A DNA stretch of 64,000 nt from CAWINX01 sp963837585 (GCA_963837585.1 CAWINX010000004.1:434001-498000); one strand, 5' to 3'; shown: positions 8,542-16,686, counted from the first letter of the stretch. Made by a program: numbers and translations. The notes: generated by a model not told the origin, from the sequence alone.

Positions 8542-9036
8542 ATGGCCTTCGCCGACTCATACCTGGGACGCCTGCGCAAAAAGGTCGGGACGGATCTCGT
8601 CCTGATGCCGGGCGCAATGGTCGTCCTGCAGCGTCCCGACGGCCTTGTCCTCCTCACCAAGCGCAGCGACACCGGCGAATGGTGCCTGCCCGCGGGCGCC
8701 GCGGAGGAGGGCGGAAGCTTCGCGAGCACCGCGATCGACGAGCTGGCCGAGGAGGCCGGAGTCGAGGCCTCAACGGAAAGCCTGATCCCGTTCGGATGCC
8801 TCTCCGAGGCGAAGACGCACACGATCCGCTATCCCAACGGCGACGTCACGCACTGCTTCGCGATGTGCTTCCTGGTGCGGGACTGGGAGGGCGACCCAAC
8901 GCCGGACCAGGCTGAGGCGACCGCCGTCCGCTTCGTCGCCCCCGGCGACCTTCCCGAGCCGATGCACGAGCCGTCTGTCCACGCCCTGGAGCTGTTCCAG
9001 GAGTACCTCGAGAGCGGTGCTTTCCGGGTTGGGTAG
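8542..9036 (+). CDS. Nudix hydrolase family protein with degenerate Nudix box
   Basis: This 164-aa protein starts MAFADSYLGRLRKKVG (ATG 8542) and has the Nudix fold pattern: VVLQRPDGLVLLTKRSDTGEWCLPAGAAEEGGS, then ELAEEAGV. In the canonical box GX5EX7REUXEEXGU, the first Glu is replaced by Gly and the Arg-Glu by Asp-Glu, while EExG is kept. Catalysis is therefore plausible but may be altered. The gene starts 11 bp after the SRPBCC gene and overlaps the methyltransferase start by about 20 bp, which suggests a small operon. Confidence 0.88.
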   Translation: MAFADSYLGRLRKKVGTDLVLMPGAMVVLQRPDGLVLLTKRSDTGEWCLPAGAAEEGGSFASTAIDELAEEAGVEASTESLIPFGCLSEAKTHTIRYPNGDVTHCFAMCFLVRDWEGDPTPDQAEATAVRFVAPGDLPEPMHEPSVHALELFQEYLESGAFRVG

Positions 9037-9700
9037 CTCCAGTCGACAGCCCAAGGATCACTACGCCTCCGCGTTCGGCGTTGCCTTCAGCACCTACATG
9101 GAGCGCCCCCGCTTGGCTCGCCTGATCTCTCGCACCGTCTTCGGAGCAGACACCAAGCCCTACTACGACAGCATGAGCGCGATCGCCGAGGTCCCCCCGG
9201 GCGGCACGATCGTCGACTGCCCCTGCGGGGCCGGGCCCGCATTTCGAGGGCTTCGCCCGGATGCCGCCGTCCGTTACGTGGGCGTCGACCTCTCCCCTTC
9301 GATGATCCGCCGGGCGCGCAAGCGAGCGAACGCACGCGGGCTCGCCGGCATGGAGCTGACCGAGGCCAACGCCACCGATATCCCCGAACCGACCGGCAGC
9401 GCCGACCTGTTCCTCTCCTATTGGGGCCTGCACTGCTTCGACGACCCGGCGGCGGCGCTGAGCGAAGCCGCTCGCATCCTCAAGCCCGGCGGTCGTCTCG
9501 TCGGCACCTGCTTCGTGCGCGGGAGCGACAGCCTCCGTCAGCGCCTGCTGATCCGCCCGCACGTCGGGGACTTCGGGCCGATCGGCACCGAGTCCGAGGT
9601 CGAGGCCTGGCTGGAGTCGGCAGGATTTCAACTACGCGACATTCGACGCTCCGGCCCGATGCTGCTCTTCGACGCAACTGCGGCAAGTCGAGCTGCCTGA
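9017..9700 (+). CDS. Class I SAM-dependent methyltransferase
   Basis: This 227-aa protein has the class I fold: motif I TIVDCPCGAGPAFRGL (about residue 64), the acidic loop VGVDLSPSMIRRARKRA, motif II ADLFLSYWGLHCFDD and motif III AARILKPGGRLVGTCF. The Methyltransf_11/UbiE-like pattern suggests a small-molecule substrate, which is unknown. The GTG start at 9017 lies inside the Nudix gene; an in-frame TTG at 9029 would shorten the overlap. The two genes are probably co-transcribed. Confidence 0.9.
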   Translation: MLSGLGSSSRQPKDHYASAFGVAFSTYMERPRLARLISRTVFGADTKPYYDSMSAIAEVPPGGTIVDCPCGAGPAFRGLRPDAAVRYVGVDLSPSMIRRARKRANARGLAGMELTEANATDIPEPTGSADLFLSYWGLHCFDDPAAALSEAARILKPGGRLVGTCFVRGSDSLRQRLLIRPHVGDFGPIGTESEVEAWLESAGFQLRDIRRSGPMLLFDATAASRAA

Positions 9701-9755
9701 AGCAAAGCGGCGATCGCCTCAAGAAAATCCCTCGACCGGTCGAAAGACATGTGTC

Positions 9756-10712
9756 GTGGGAGAGGCGCCCTTGAAATCGATCCCCCCGCCCGGTCACCAT
9801 CCCCAGGCCGCCGGCAGCTGGCGCGCCGCCGCGCCCGACCCCGGCGACGACCTTGGTCCGCGCTCCCGCCGGCTGCTGCGCGTCGCCGGCGTCCTCTCTG
9901 TGATCGTGATCCTGCTGGTCGGGTTCGCGTGGTTGCGGGGCGGTGGCGACAACTCCCTCAATCCGATCGCCCGAGCGGCGGAGCTCACCCGGTCCTATCC
10001 CGGCGCGCGCATGAGCGTGCAGGCCACGTATTACTCGGCGGACACGCCCCTGCAAATGCAGATGACCGGGTACGGCGCCTACAACGGGCAGACCGGTCGC
10101 AGCCGCACGACGATGACGCTGCAGGCGCCGGCGCCGGTGGGAACGGTGGGGATCGAGAGCATCGCCGCCGAAGGCACCGTCTACCTGCGCTCCACGCTCT
10201 TCGCGAGCTCCCTACCGCCCGGCAAAGACTGGATGTCGATCGCGCCCCTGGCCGGCGGCAATCCCGAAACGGCGCTGGGGGGAAACGGGGACGCACGCAG
10301 CCAGCTGGACATGCTGAAGACGGTGAGTGGAAACATCACGGAAGTCGGCCCTGAGATCGTTCGGGGCGTTCGGACCACGGGATACAGCGGCACGATCGAC
10401 CTGAACCGCTTCGCGAGCATCCTGCGCGACGAGGGCGAGACCGACGCGGCCGAGCAATACGAGGGGCTGGCGAAGCTGGCTCCGCCGTCCGGCGTGGAGG
10501 TGTGGGTCGACGCCAAGGGGCTCCTGCGGAGAATGCGTATGGCCATGCAGTTCCCCGCATCGCCTTCGGGCGTCTCGCTTACCGCCAATATGCAGATGGA
10601 CTTCTTCGACTTCGGCGCCAAGCCCATGATCAACCTGCCCCCGGAGAGCGAGGTCTTCGACGCAACCTCGCTCGCACAGGCTCAGCTGAAGGCGATGGAG
10701 GATCAGGGCTGA
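9756..10712 (+). CDS. Membrane-anchored exported protein, LppX/LprG-like fold (putative)
   Basis: This 318-aa protein has a proline-rich cytoplasmic N-terminus, one transmembrane segment (about residues 43-58, VAGVLSVIVILLVGFAW) and a long extracytoplasmic domain with TGYSGTIDLNRFASIL and GVEVWVDAKGLLRRMRMAMQF. These motifs resemble actinobacterial LppX_LprAFG-type lipid-binding proteins, in which a beta-rich half-barrel carries lipid. There is no lipobox; the protein is anchored by its helix. It overlaps the tail of the convergent TetR gene by 10 bp. The function is tentative. Confidence 0.75.
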   Translation: MGEAPLKSIPPPGHHPQAAGSWRAAAPDPGDDLGPRSRRLLRVAGVLSVIVILLVGFAWLRGGGDNSLNPIARAAELTRSYPGARMSVQATYYSADTPLQMQMTGYGAYNGQTGRSRTTMTLQAPAPVGTVGIESIAAEGTVYLRSTLFASSLPPGKDWMSIAPLAGGNPETALGGNGDARSQLDMLKTVSGNITEVGPEIVRGVRTTGYSGTIDLNRFASILRDEGETDAAEQYEGLAKLAPPSGVEVWVDAKGLLRRMRMAMQFPASPSGVSLTANMQMDFFDFGAKPMINLPPESEVFDATSLAQAQLKAMEDQG

Positions 10713-11317
10713 GCCAGAAGCAGCGCCTGGCTGGTGCTCGCGATCCATTGCTCGATGCGGTCAAGCGACCACCCATAGCCCTCGCGCAGGACGAGCGCGA
10801 GGCGGACGTCCGAGACGGCGGCCAGCGTGTCGACCGCGGTCTTGGGGTCGATCGACGCGCCGAGCGCGTCGAGCTTCTGCAGTAGCCCGACGATCATCCT
10901 GGCGCCCTGGAGGTGGCGGCGCTGGCCCTCGGCGAGCACCGCCTCCAGCTCGGGCTCGGCGGCGGCGCCGGTGACCAGCGCGTGGATGACGTCGCCGGAG
11001 TGCTCGAGGATCGAGCGCGTGATCCTGGCGGGCGTGGCGACGACCTCCAACGGGTCGCTCGAACCCGCGACCGAGCCGGCGATCGCGGGGATGCCGGCCT
11101 CGATGTCGATGACGTCGTTGAGGCGAGCGACGAGCTCCTGCTTGGGCCCGACGCTGTCATAGACCGTCTGCGCTGAAACTCCCGCGGCTTCGGCGATGTC
11201 GCGCACGCTCGTGCGCGCGTAGCCGCGCTCGGCGAACAGGCGGCGCGCTGCCCCGAGGATCTCCTCTTTGGTCTGCTGCGCCTGACGCTCGCGGCGGCTC
11301 GGCTGCTTGTCGCTCAC
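10703..11317 (-). CDS. TetR/AcrR-family transcriptional regulator
   Basis: This 204-aa protein has an N-terminal TetR helix-turn-helix (residues 15-60: TKEEILGAARRLFAERGYARTSV, then VRDIAEAAGVSAQTVYDSVGPKQELV) and a helical ligand-binding C-terminus. It starts at GTG 11317 and is divergent from the membrane protein gene at 11416. A 17-bp imperfect palindrome lies in the 98-bp gap on top of the opposing promoter's -35 box, so it probably represses that gene and perhaps itself. The ligand is unknown. Confidence 0.92.
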   Translation of the reverse strand: MSDKQPSRRERQAQQTKEEILGAARRLFAERGYARTSVRDIAEAAGVSAQTVYDSVGPKQELVARLNDVIDIEAGIPAIAGSVAGSSDPLEVVATPARITRSILEHSGDVIHALVTGAAAEPELEAVLAEGQRRHLQGARMIVGLLQKLDALGASIDPKTAVDTLAAVSDVRLALVLREGYGWSLDRIEQWIASTSQALLLAQP

Positions 11318-11329
11318 GATCCTCCAGTC

Positions 11330-11346
11330 AACACTTGTCAGGTGTT
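11330..11346. promoter_or_regulatory. Candidate TetR operator (17-bp imperfect palindrome)
   Basis: The sequence AACACTTGTCAGGTGTT reads as an inverted repeat with outer arms AACAC/GTGTT and a few central mismatches. It sits 12 bp upstream of the TetR gene start and overlaps the -35 hexamer of the promoter for the divergent membrane protein gene, the expected position for a TetR repressor site. Confidence 0.6.
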
Positions 11347-11362
11347 CTAGTTATCTTATACT
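11335..11362 (+). promoter_or_regulatory. Sigma70-type promoter for the 11416 membrane protein gene
   Basis: A -35 box TTGTCA (11335-11340) and a -10 box TATACT (11357-11362) are separated by 16 bp; each matches the consensus at five of six positions. The downstream gene has GGAGG (11403-11407) 8 bp before its ATG. The -35 lies within the candidate TetR operator. Confidence 0.6.
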
Positions 11363-11415
11363 CGTTCAAATCACTGGACACCAGCTCAAATTCAATGCTA
11401 CTGGAGGTCATTTCG

Positions 11416-12135
11416 ATGTTCGAGAAAGCAACGGCTACGGCTGGGCCCGTCGCCTCGGAGGCCCGCAGCCCCGGGGGCCCACTCGGCGACATCAAGGCGC
11501 GCGCCGCCGGGATCGGAGCGCTCGCCTTCGTCGCGATCGTGGTGCTCCAGAACGTCATCCGCGGCGCGTCGGCGCCGGCGAACGACGCGACCGGCCAGGA
11601 GGTTCTCTCCCACTACGCCGACCACCGCGCGATCACAGTCGTGCTGGCCGCGACGTTCGTGCTCAGCGGCGTCGGGCTGGCCATATTCCTCGGTGGCGCC
11701 ATGCGACGCCTGCTCGCCGGCGACCGCCCGGCATGGGCCTACACCGGCGCCGTCGGCGCGATCGGGATCATGGCCGTCTTCGCGGTGCTCGTCGGCATCG
11801 AGGAGGCGCTCTCGGTCGTGGCCACAAGCAGCGCGCCAAACGTCGCCTCGATCGATGCCCTCTGGGCGCTGCACAACAGCGTCTTCACCGTGCTGCTGCT
11901 GTCGGTTGGCCTGGCGCTCCTCGGCCTCGGCCGTTCCGGCGTCGCCGCCGGCATCACCCCAGCGGCGTTCGAGCGCCTCGCTCCGGCCGGCTGCGCCCTG
12001 CTCGCGCTGGCCGCGGCCGCCGGTCCGTTCATCGCCGCGGGCGACGCGATGCCGATCTTCGGCCTCGGCGCCATCGGCTTCGTGATCTGGCTCGCCTTCC
12101 TCGTCACGACCGGACGCCGGCTGATGCAGTCATAG
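11416..12135 (+). CDS. Multi-spanning integral membrane protein, DUF4386-like
   Basis: With the ATG at 11416 (ideal GGAGG ribosome-binding site 8 bp upstream) the product is 239 aa with about six hydrophobic segments (IGALAFVAIVVLQNVI, VVLAATFVLSGVGLAIFLGG, IGIMAVFAVLVGI, VFTVLLLSVGLALLGLG, CALLALAAAAGPFIAAG, GLGAIGFVIWLAFLV). It resembles the DUF4386-type membrane proteins that are often regulated by an adjacent TetR. No catalytic motif is visible and the role is unknown. An upstream in-frame ATG exists but lies over the promoter. Confidence 0.85.
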   Translation: MFEKATATAGPVASEARSPGGPLGDIKARAAGIGALAFVAIVVLQNVIRGASAPANDATGQEVLSHYADHRAITVVLAATFVLSGVGLAIFLGGAMRRLLAGDRPAWAYTGAVGAIGIMAVFAVLVGIEEALSVVATSSAPNVASIDALWALHNSVFTVLLLSVGLALLGLGRSGVAAGITPAAFERLAPAGCALLALAAAAGPFIAAGDAMPIFGLGAIGFVIWLAFLVTTGRRLMQS

Positions 12136-12220
12136 CGCCGCGATTTGTGCCTGCTGAGTCTGGGGAGTTTGATCCCGTTCGATCTATATCGGTGGAATCG
12201 CCCCCCGAAGGGACGAATCG

Positions 12221-13018
12221 TCAATGCCCCGCCCGCCCGCCTCGTGGCGGCCAGGGGAAGAAGGCGCTGGTGCGCGCGACGTAGGCCGCATAGCCCTCGC
12301 GGCGCTTGGTCAGCGAGCGCTCGAGCGGGGCGGCGCCGCTGACCCGGATCAACAGGGTCGACATGACCACGGGCCCCACCACGGTCCACCAGGCACTGCC
12401 GGCGGCGAGCGCGACGAGCCAGATCCCCCACCAGACGCAGAAGTCGCCGAAGTAGTTCGGGTGGCGCGTATAGCGCCAGAGGCCGCGGTCCATCACCTGT
12501 CCCCGGTTCGCGGGGTCGTCCTTGAAGCGGGCGAGCTGCTGGTCGCCAATCGCCTCGAAGGCGATCCCGACGAGCCAGACCGCGGTCCCGATCCAATCGA
12601 GCGCGCCGAGCCCGGCGGGCGTGGGGTCGTTCATCGCCGCCTGCACCGGAAGCGAGACGACCCACATCAGCGCGCCCTGTAGCCAGAACACGACGACCAG
12701 GCTGCGCAGCGGCCAGCGCCCCCCGTGACGACGGCGCATCGCCGCGTAGCGGTAGTCCTCGCCCTTGCCCAGGTTGCGGCGGACGAGGTACGCGGTCAGG
12801 CGCAGGCCCCAAACGGTCACCAGCAGCGCGAGGAGCAGCCGGCGATCGTCGCTGCCGTCGCCGAGAACGTAGCCGGCCCAGGCGACGATCACGAAGCCGC
12901 TGCCCCAGAAGATGTCGACGATCGAGGTGTCCCGCAGGGCGACACTCACCGCCCACAGCGCCGTGACGAGGGCCAAAATCAGCCCCGCCTCGGCCGCGAG
13001 CAGGCCGGCAGTACTCAC
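12221..13018 (-). CDS. DUF1295 / steroid 5-alpha-reductase-like membrane enzyme
   Basis: This 265-aa, multi-helix membrane protein has the C-terminal signature of the steroid reductase/isoprenylcysteine methyltransferase-like superfamily: GLWRYTRHPNYFGDFCVWWGIWLVA, followed by LIRVSGAAPLERSLTKRREGYAAYVARTSAFFPW. Members are often NADPH-dependent reductases of lipid-like substrates; the substrate is unknown. The GTG start (13018) overlaps the stop of the upstream acyltransferase gene by 4 bp, so the two are probably translationally coupled and may act on lipids together (inference). Confidence 0.9.
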   Translation of the reverse strand: MSTAGLLAAEAGLILALVTALWAVSVALRDTSIVDIFWGSGFVIVAWAGYVLGDGSDDRRLLLALLVTVWGLRLTAYLVRRNLGKGEDYRYAAMRRRHGGRWPLRSLVVVFWLQGALMWVVSLPVQAAMNDPTPAGLGALDWIGTAVWLVGIAFEAIGDQQLARFKDDPANRGQVMDRGLWRYTRHPNYFGDFCVWWGIWLVALAAGSAWWTVVGPVVMSTLLIRVSGAAPLERSLTKRREGYAAYVARTSAFFPWPPRGGRAGH

Positions 13019-14058
13019 GACTCCACCGGCTGGGGATCGGCGGCGAAGCGCATCTCGAGCCAGTCGTCGACACCCTGCCAGAGGTCATAGAGCCACTCCG
13101 CGCGCGCTACCTCCCCCGCGGGGACGGCGGAGCGCGGCACCCGTGTGACCCGCACTCCGATGAAGAGGTCGACAAGACCGCCGCGCCAAATGTCGGACAC
13201 CAAGCGCAGGCCGTCGAAGCCGTGGTGAGCGATGACGAGGACGTCGGCGTCCGGGGCGCCGTCGAGCAATGCTCCGACGCCACCTAAACGGGGCGGCAGC
13301 AGGTGGCGCAGGCGCTCCGCCCTCGCGGCCAAATCGGGGTCGCGCTCGCCGATCCGCGCGATCGCGCGCCTGCGGCGCTCAGGTGTGAAACGGGTCCCCT
13401 CGGGGTAGATCAGCACTCCCTCGTCGCCTTCCAGGCCCTGTGCCAGCGAGCGCATCCGCTCCAGCTCCACCGCCTCACCCGTGCCGCGGCGGACAAAGTA
13501 GTTCGGCAGGCGCCGGCCGGCGACGTCGAGGCAGGGATCGGCGAGCAGTTCGCGCTTCAGAACGTAACGCAGGCGAATTGCGTGCGGACGGGTGACCAGA
13601 ATCGCCGGCAGAAGGTTGTCGACGATGCTCGCGTGGCGGATCAGCACGACGACCGGCCCCGGCGCGATCGCGTCGTCGCCGGTCACCTCGAGACGGAGGC
13701 CGAACAGCGTCCTGACCGCCCCGAACAGGACGCCGGCCCATAGCTGTTGTAGGCCCAACGTCATTCGCTCCAGCGCCGCCTCCCGGCGGCCGCCCAGGCT
13801 GAGGGCCCAGGCCGCTGCCATCGCGGCGAGCCCGACGACCTCAGCGGCGAGGTAGACCCAGAGAAACGCGGTCAGCCGCAGAGCCGTAGGCGGCACTCCG
13901 AAGGCGAGCCGGCGAACGACATCGACGATGGCGGAGACGATGAGCAGCGGCGGGAAGAGCGCGGTGATCAGCAGCAGGCCGATCACCAGCGGCGGGATTG
14001 TTCGCAACCGCCGCAGCACCGTCTCAACACGGGTCTCATCGATGCCACCCCGTTGCAC
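13015..14058 (-). CDS. PlsC-like 1-acyl-glycerol-3-phosphate acyltransferase family protein
   Basis: From GTG 14058 the product is 347 aa. Two or three N-terminal transmembrane helices (about residues 17-90) precede an acyltransferase domain with the catalytic HX4D motif (RHASIVDN) and the substrate-binding motif YPEGTRF. It probably transfers acyl groups to lipid precursors at the membrane. The track frame extends further upstream, but that part overlaps the divergent gene at 14087 and looks non-coding. It is coupled by a 4-bp overlap to the DUF1295 gene. Confidence 0.87.
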   Translation of the reverse strand: MQRGGIDETRVETVLRRLRTIPPLVIGLLLITALFPPLLIVSAIVDVVRRLAFGVPPTALRLTAFLWVYLAAEVVGLAAMAAAWALSLGGRREAALERMTLGLQQLWAGVLFGAVRTLFGLRLEVTGDDAIAPGPVVVLIRHASIVDNLLPAILVTRPHAIRLRYVLKRELLADPCLDVAGRRLPNYFVRRGTGEAVELERMRSLAQGLEGDEGVLIYPEGTRFTPERRRRAIARIGERDPDLAARAERLRHLLPPRLGGVGALLDGAPDADVLVIAHHGFDGLRLVSDIWRGGLVDLFIGVRVTRVPRSAVPAGEVARAEWLYDLWQGVDDWLEMRFAADPQPVES

Positions 14059-14086
14059 AAGGCAATTCTGGCACGGGGCCGACGAT

Positions 14087-14362
14087 ATGCTCGCGCCGGT
14101 GCAGAGGGACTTCAAGATCCGCGGATACGTAGTCGGCCAGTCCCCGAATCCACCGCTCTGGATCGCCTTCGCAGCGCTCCTCGCCACGCGACTGGCCGAC
14201 GACGGCAGCACGATCAGTGACCTCTCCCGCGCGATCTTCTACGTCGCGCTGACCGTGTGGGCCTACGAAGAGGCCGCGCACGGCGTCAACGGCTTTCGCA
14301 AGGCACTGGGGGCGGTCGCGCTCGGACTGATCGTCGTCAGCGTCGCCCGGGCTGTCGGATAG
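14087..14362 (+). CDS. Small two-helix membrane protein of unknown function
   Basis: The ATG at 14087 gives 91 aa: MLAPVQRDFKIRGYVVGQS, then two hydrophobic helices (PPLWIAFAALLATRLA and ALGAVALGLIVVSVARAVG) around FYVALTVWAYEEAAHGVNGFRK. It is divergent from the acyltransferase gene with only 28 bp between starts. I do not recognise a family with an assigned function. Confidence 0.7.
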   Translation: MLAPVQRDFKIRGYVVGQSPNPPLWIAFAALLATRLADDGSTISDLSRAIFYVALTVWAYEEAAHGVNGFRKALGAVALGLIVVSVARAVG

Positions 14363-14409
14363 GCCCAACCCCGAAAACCAGAATCCGAACTCGCAGAACC
14401 GGTGCCATA

Positions 14410-15666
14410 TCAGCCGATCTCAAGGAAGCACTCAGCGCGCTTCCGGATGCCGGTAACGATCTCCTGTACCAGAGGCTCAGAGAATTGACTGCCTTTGGAC
14501 ATTTCCTCCGCAACGTTCAGCGTCTCTTCCACGAAAGGAGCCATGCGCTGCTCCAAGAAACGGAGGGCAAATCCCACTTCCCCCGCGAGTTGTGCCCAAG
14601 CCGGGGGGTCAACATCTTCCAGCTCTACTGCTCCATCGATCGACATTGCCAGCCGTTTCGTGAGTTCCCCGTAAACCACGGTGGAGAGCAGGTCATAGAG
14701 GGGCGCCAGGCTCGGAGCGGGCGAGTCGTAGAGCAGCGAGTAATTCTTGCCGTGTGCGTCGCAGTTGCCGATCAGGACATTGAAGACAAGCGCCAGCCAG
14801 AACTGCTCCCTATCGCGTGCGGGGACGGCCGACTCCTCGTCTATAAGAGTCATTGCATCGGGGACGCTGGGACCCCCTTCGTGTTGGTACTTCTCCACGT
14901 AGAGTTTGCCAAGGGCCTGGCAGAGGTCCTCTTGGTGAAGGCGTCGGATGGGCTCCTGCGTCACATCACGGTCGTAGCGGGCAACGATCAGGAACGGCAG
15001 GCCTGAGCTCGTCTCGGCACGGTCAACTGGAGCAACTTGCAGGCCGACCTCCCCCGCAAGTCGCATGCAGAAGAACTCATTAGCCACCAGGCCCGGGAAC
15101 CGGGACGGCTCGGGCTTGAGGATATGGCTGGTGGGACGGCTTGAACCATGCGGCAGCGCAAAGCCCCCGTCAACCTCGATCACGGGCAGCTTGCTCTGTG
15201 CGCCTGCCAAGGACATACGCACCTCGCCCTTCTCGTCCATGGCGAGCGGGCGCTGGGGCAGTTGGGTGAGAACCTCGTCAAGCCGTTCCGAAGTGAGAAC
15301 CTCAAGGCTGTCGGGCTCAGACTCCCCCTCCGCTCTCTCTGACGACAGGAGGGTGACCGCTCCGGCTACATCGCCGCCGAAGCGCTCAAGTAGTCGATAG
15401 TCGTTGGCAGCGGAGATCCCAGTGGCGAGCGCGACCTGAGTGCGGACGTCCTCCTCTGGCAGCAGGTTGCCGAAGAAGGCGAGGCAGTCACGATGCGGAA
15501 AGGCCTCGGTCCGTACCGGGAGATTCAGCGAGAGTGGCGGCCCTTTCGCCTCGACGTAGGACTTGGTGTAGCGAAACTGCAGGTTTCCGTTGTCCTTGCG
15601 AAGCAAGGTGCCGGCGAGCGTGCCGTCCAGGTAAACCTCAAGAGTCGGTTTCGCCACGCGCTTCAA
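14410..15666 (-). CDS. hipA: HipA-family serine/threonine kinase toxin
   Basis: This 418-aa protein has the HipA N-terminal barrel (VYLDGTLAGTLLRKDNGNLQFRY, FFGNLLPEEDVR) and kinase core: the P-loop-like MSLAGAQSKLPVI near residue 150, the catalytic HxxxN-type motif NVLIGNCDAHGKNYSLL near residue 295 and the metal-binding DLLSTVVYGELTKRLAMSI. E. coli HipA phosphorylates glutamyl-tRNA synthetase and induces dormancy. Here the gene overlaps the upstream hipB-like antitoxin gene by 29 bp. Length is typical and the frame intact. GC appears a little lower than in the surrounding genes, which fits recent acquisition. Confidence 0.95.
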   Translation of the reverse strand: MKRVAKPTLEVYLDGTLAGTLLRKDNGNLQFRYTKSYVEAKGPPLSLNLPVRTEAFPHRDCLAFFGNLLPEEDVRTQVALATGISAANDYRLLERFGGDVAGAVTLLSSERAEGESEPDSLEVLTSERLDEVLTQLPQRPLAMDEKGEVRMSLAGAQSKLPVIEVDGGFALPHGSSRPTSHILKPEPSRFPGLVANEFFCMRLAGEVGLQVAPVDRAETSSGLPFLIVARYDRDVTQEPIRRLHQEDLCQALGKLYVEKYQHEGGPSVPDAMTLIDEESAVPARDREQFWLALVFNVLIGNCDAHGKNYSLLYDSPAPSLAPLYDLLSTVVYGELTKRLAMSIDGAVELEDVDPPAWAQLAGEVGFALRFLEQRMAPFVEETLNVAEEMSKGSQFSEPLVQEIVTGIRKRAECFLEIG

Positions 15667-15865
15667 CTCCTACGTTCAACCCGAGAGAGCGCGCCGCATT
15701 CAGCGCGATCTCGAGTCGGACAGTCTCCTTGCCGCCCTCCAGCTGGCCAATGACCTTGCGGTTGACGCCAATCGACAGGGCTAGGTCGTCCTGGGTCATG
15801 CCCAGAACACGTCGGCGCTCGCGGATTGCGACGCCAAGTTCGGAGGGAGAATTGGTGCGCTTCAT
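15638..15865 (-). CDS. hipB: HipB-like XRE-family antitoxin/autorepressor
   Basis: This 75-aa protein has a helix-turn-helix (residues 10-60: GVAIRERRRVLGMTQDDLALSIGV, then NRKVIGQLEGGKETVRLEIALNAARSLGL) and a short C-terminal tail. It is the cognate antitoxin and transcriptional repressor for the HipA toxin encoded by the overlapping downstream gene. Three phased repeats upstream (15884-16003) are the likely operators. Confidence 0.93.
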   Translation of the reverse strand: MKRTNSPSELGVAIRERRRVLGMTQDDLALSIGVNRKVIGQLEGGKETVRLEIALNAARSLGLNVGVEARGETDS

Positions 15866-15883
15866 TGCACCAAGATATCGTAG

Positions 15884-16003
15884 ATGCGACCGATCAGTCT
15901 CATTTACCCTTTTCGGGTGGCTTCGCCCTCAAATGCGACCGGTCAGTCTCATTTCTTCGCCCCAGCCTGAAACCCCGGTCGATGCGGCTGATCAGTCCCT
16001 TCC
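15884..16003. repeat. Three 49-bp-phased repeats upstream of hipBA (candidate HipB operators)
   Basis: Copy 1 (15884-15905) and copy 2 (15933-15954) are 22-bp direct repeats, ATGCGACC(G/A)... with a single mismatch. A third, weaker copy starts at 15982. Start-to-start distance is exactly 49 bp in both intervals. Each copy holds the core GAC-YGATCR-GTC or a close variant (GACCGATCAGTC, GACCGGTCAGTC, GGCTGATCAGTC), an imperfect palindrome suited to a dimeric HTH repressor. They lie directly upstream of the leftward hipBA operon. Confidence 0.65.
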
Positions 16004-16047
16004 TCCTGCTGGCCCTGAAGGCGCTGGACTTTCGGGACAAGGTTCCG

Positions 16048-16446
16048 CTACCAGACCACCCGCTCGCCGATCGCTCTCTGGATATCTTCGTCAGCGCTGA
16101 CGAGTGGCAGGTCAAGCGTCAGCGCGGTCGCCGCGATGATCCGGTCGAAGGGGTCGGGCACCTTCTCGCGGGGGATCGCCGCCATCTTGTCGAGTACTCG
16201 CAAGTCGAGCGACACGACCGTGAACGCCTCCCCATCGATGATCGAGCGCGCGTCATCGAACAGCTGTGCCGACAGACGGCCGGAGTCGACCAGGTAGCGC
16301 AGGTCGAGAAAGGAGCCGATCGAAACGTGGAGCGTCTTGGCTTCCAGCGCCTGCTCGATGGCGTCCGCGCCGCCGGGCGAGCGCTCGCGCAGGGTGCCCC
16401 GGAGCATCCACAGCAGAGCGTGGGTGTCGGCAACTACGCTGGGCAC
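16048..16446 (-). CDS. vapC: PIN-domain ribonuclease toxin (VapC family)
   Basis: This 132-aa PIN-domain protein has acidic residues in the right places: VVADTHALLWML (D7), the central helix, DPFDRIIAATAL (Asp near residue 100) and LVSADEDI. VapC toxins are Mg2+-dependent RNases that cleave tRNA or rRNA. A small antitoxin-like gene ends 9 bp upstream on the same strand, giving the usual antitoxin-toxin order. The start is GTG at 16446. The family is clear; which VapC subgroup is not. Confidence 0.93.
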   Translation of the reverse strand: MPSVVADTHALLWMLRGTLRERSPGGADAIEQALEAKTLHVSIGSFLDLRYLVDSGRLSAQLFDDARSIIDGEAFTVVSLDLRVLDKMAAIPREKVPDPFDRIIAATALTLDLPLVSADEDIQRAIGERVVW

Positions 16447-16455
16447 AGGCGGGTT

Positions 16456-16686
16456 CTACTCGGTCTTGCCGAGCAGCGCCTCTTGCCGAGCAGCCTTGAT
16501 GTCGGCGATCTCGATCGGCGGCAGCTCGTCGGCAAGCGCTCCGACCGGCCAGGGCTGATCCTGACCGTTTCGGGCGGACTTGAGCAGAACATCCACCGCA
16601 GCGCCAACCTCCAGCTCGGAGGCATCGGCCGCAGGCACGACGATGACGGTCGTCCCGTCCGGGCGTTTCTCGATGACCTTGGCCAT
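16456..16686 (-). CDS. VapB-like antitoxin
   Basis: From ATG 16686 the product is 76 aa: MAKVIEKRPDGTTVIVVPAA followed by an alpha-helical C-terminus with KAARQEALLGKTE. The N-terminal beta-strand-rich segment resembles AbrB/Phd-like DNA-binding antitoxins, and the tail would wrap the toxin. It is 9 bp upstream of the PIN toxin gene. The upstream extension in the same frame (MPLGPRSRWW...) overlaps the next gene's end and is unlikely to be real. Confidence 0.75.
   Translation of the reverse strand: MAKVIEKRPDGTTVIVVPAADASELEVGAAVDVLLKSARNGQDQPWPVGALADELPPIEIADIKAARQEALLGKTE

Noticed and set aside
9731..9742. TCGACCGGTCGA palindrome before the 9756 gene
   Set aside because: Short, common in GC-rich sequence and without a supporting promoter or repeat.
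15884..16003. CRISPR array
   Set aside because: Only three imperfect copies at a 49-bp period, with variable intervals, no leader and no cas genes.
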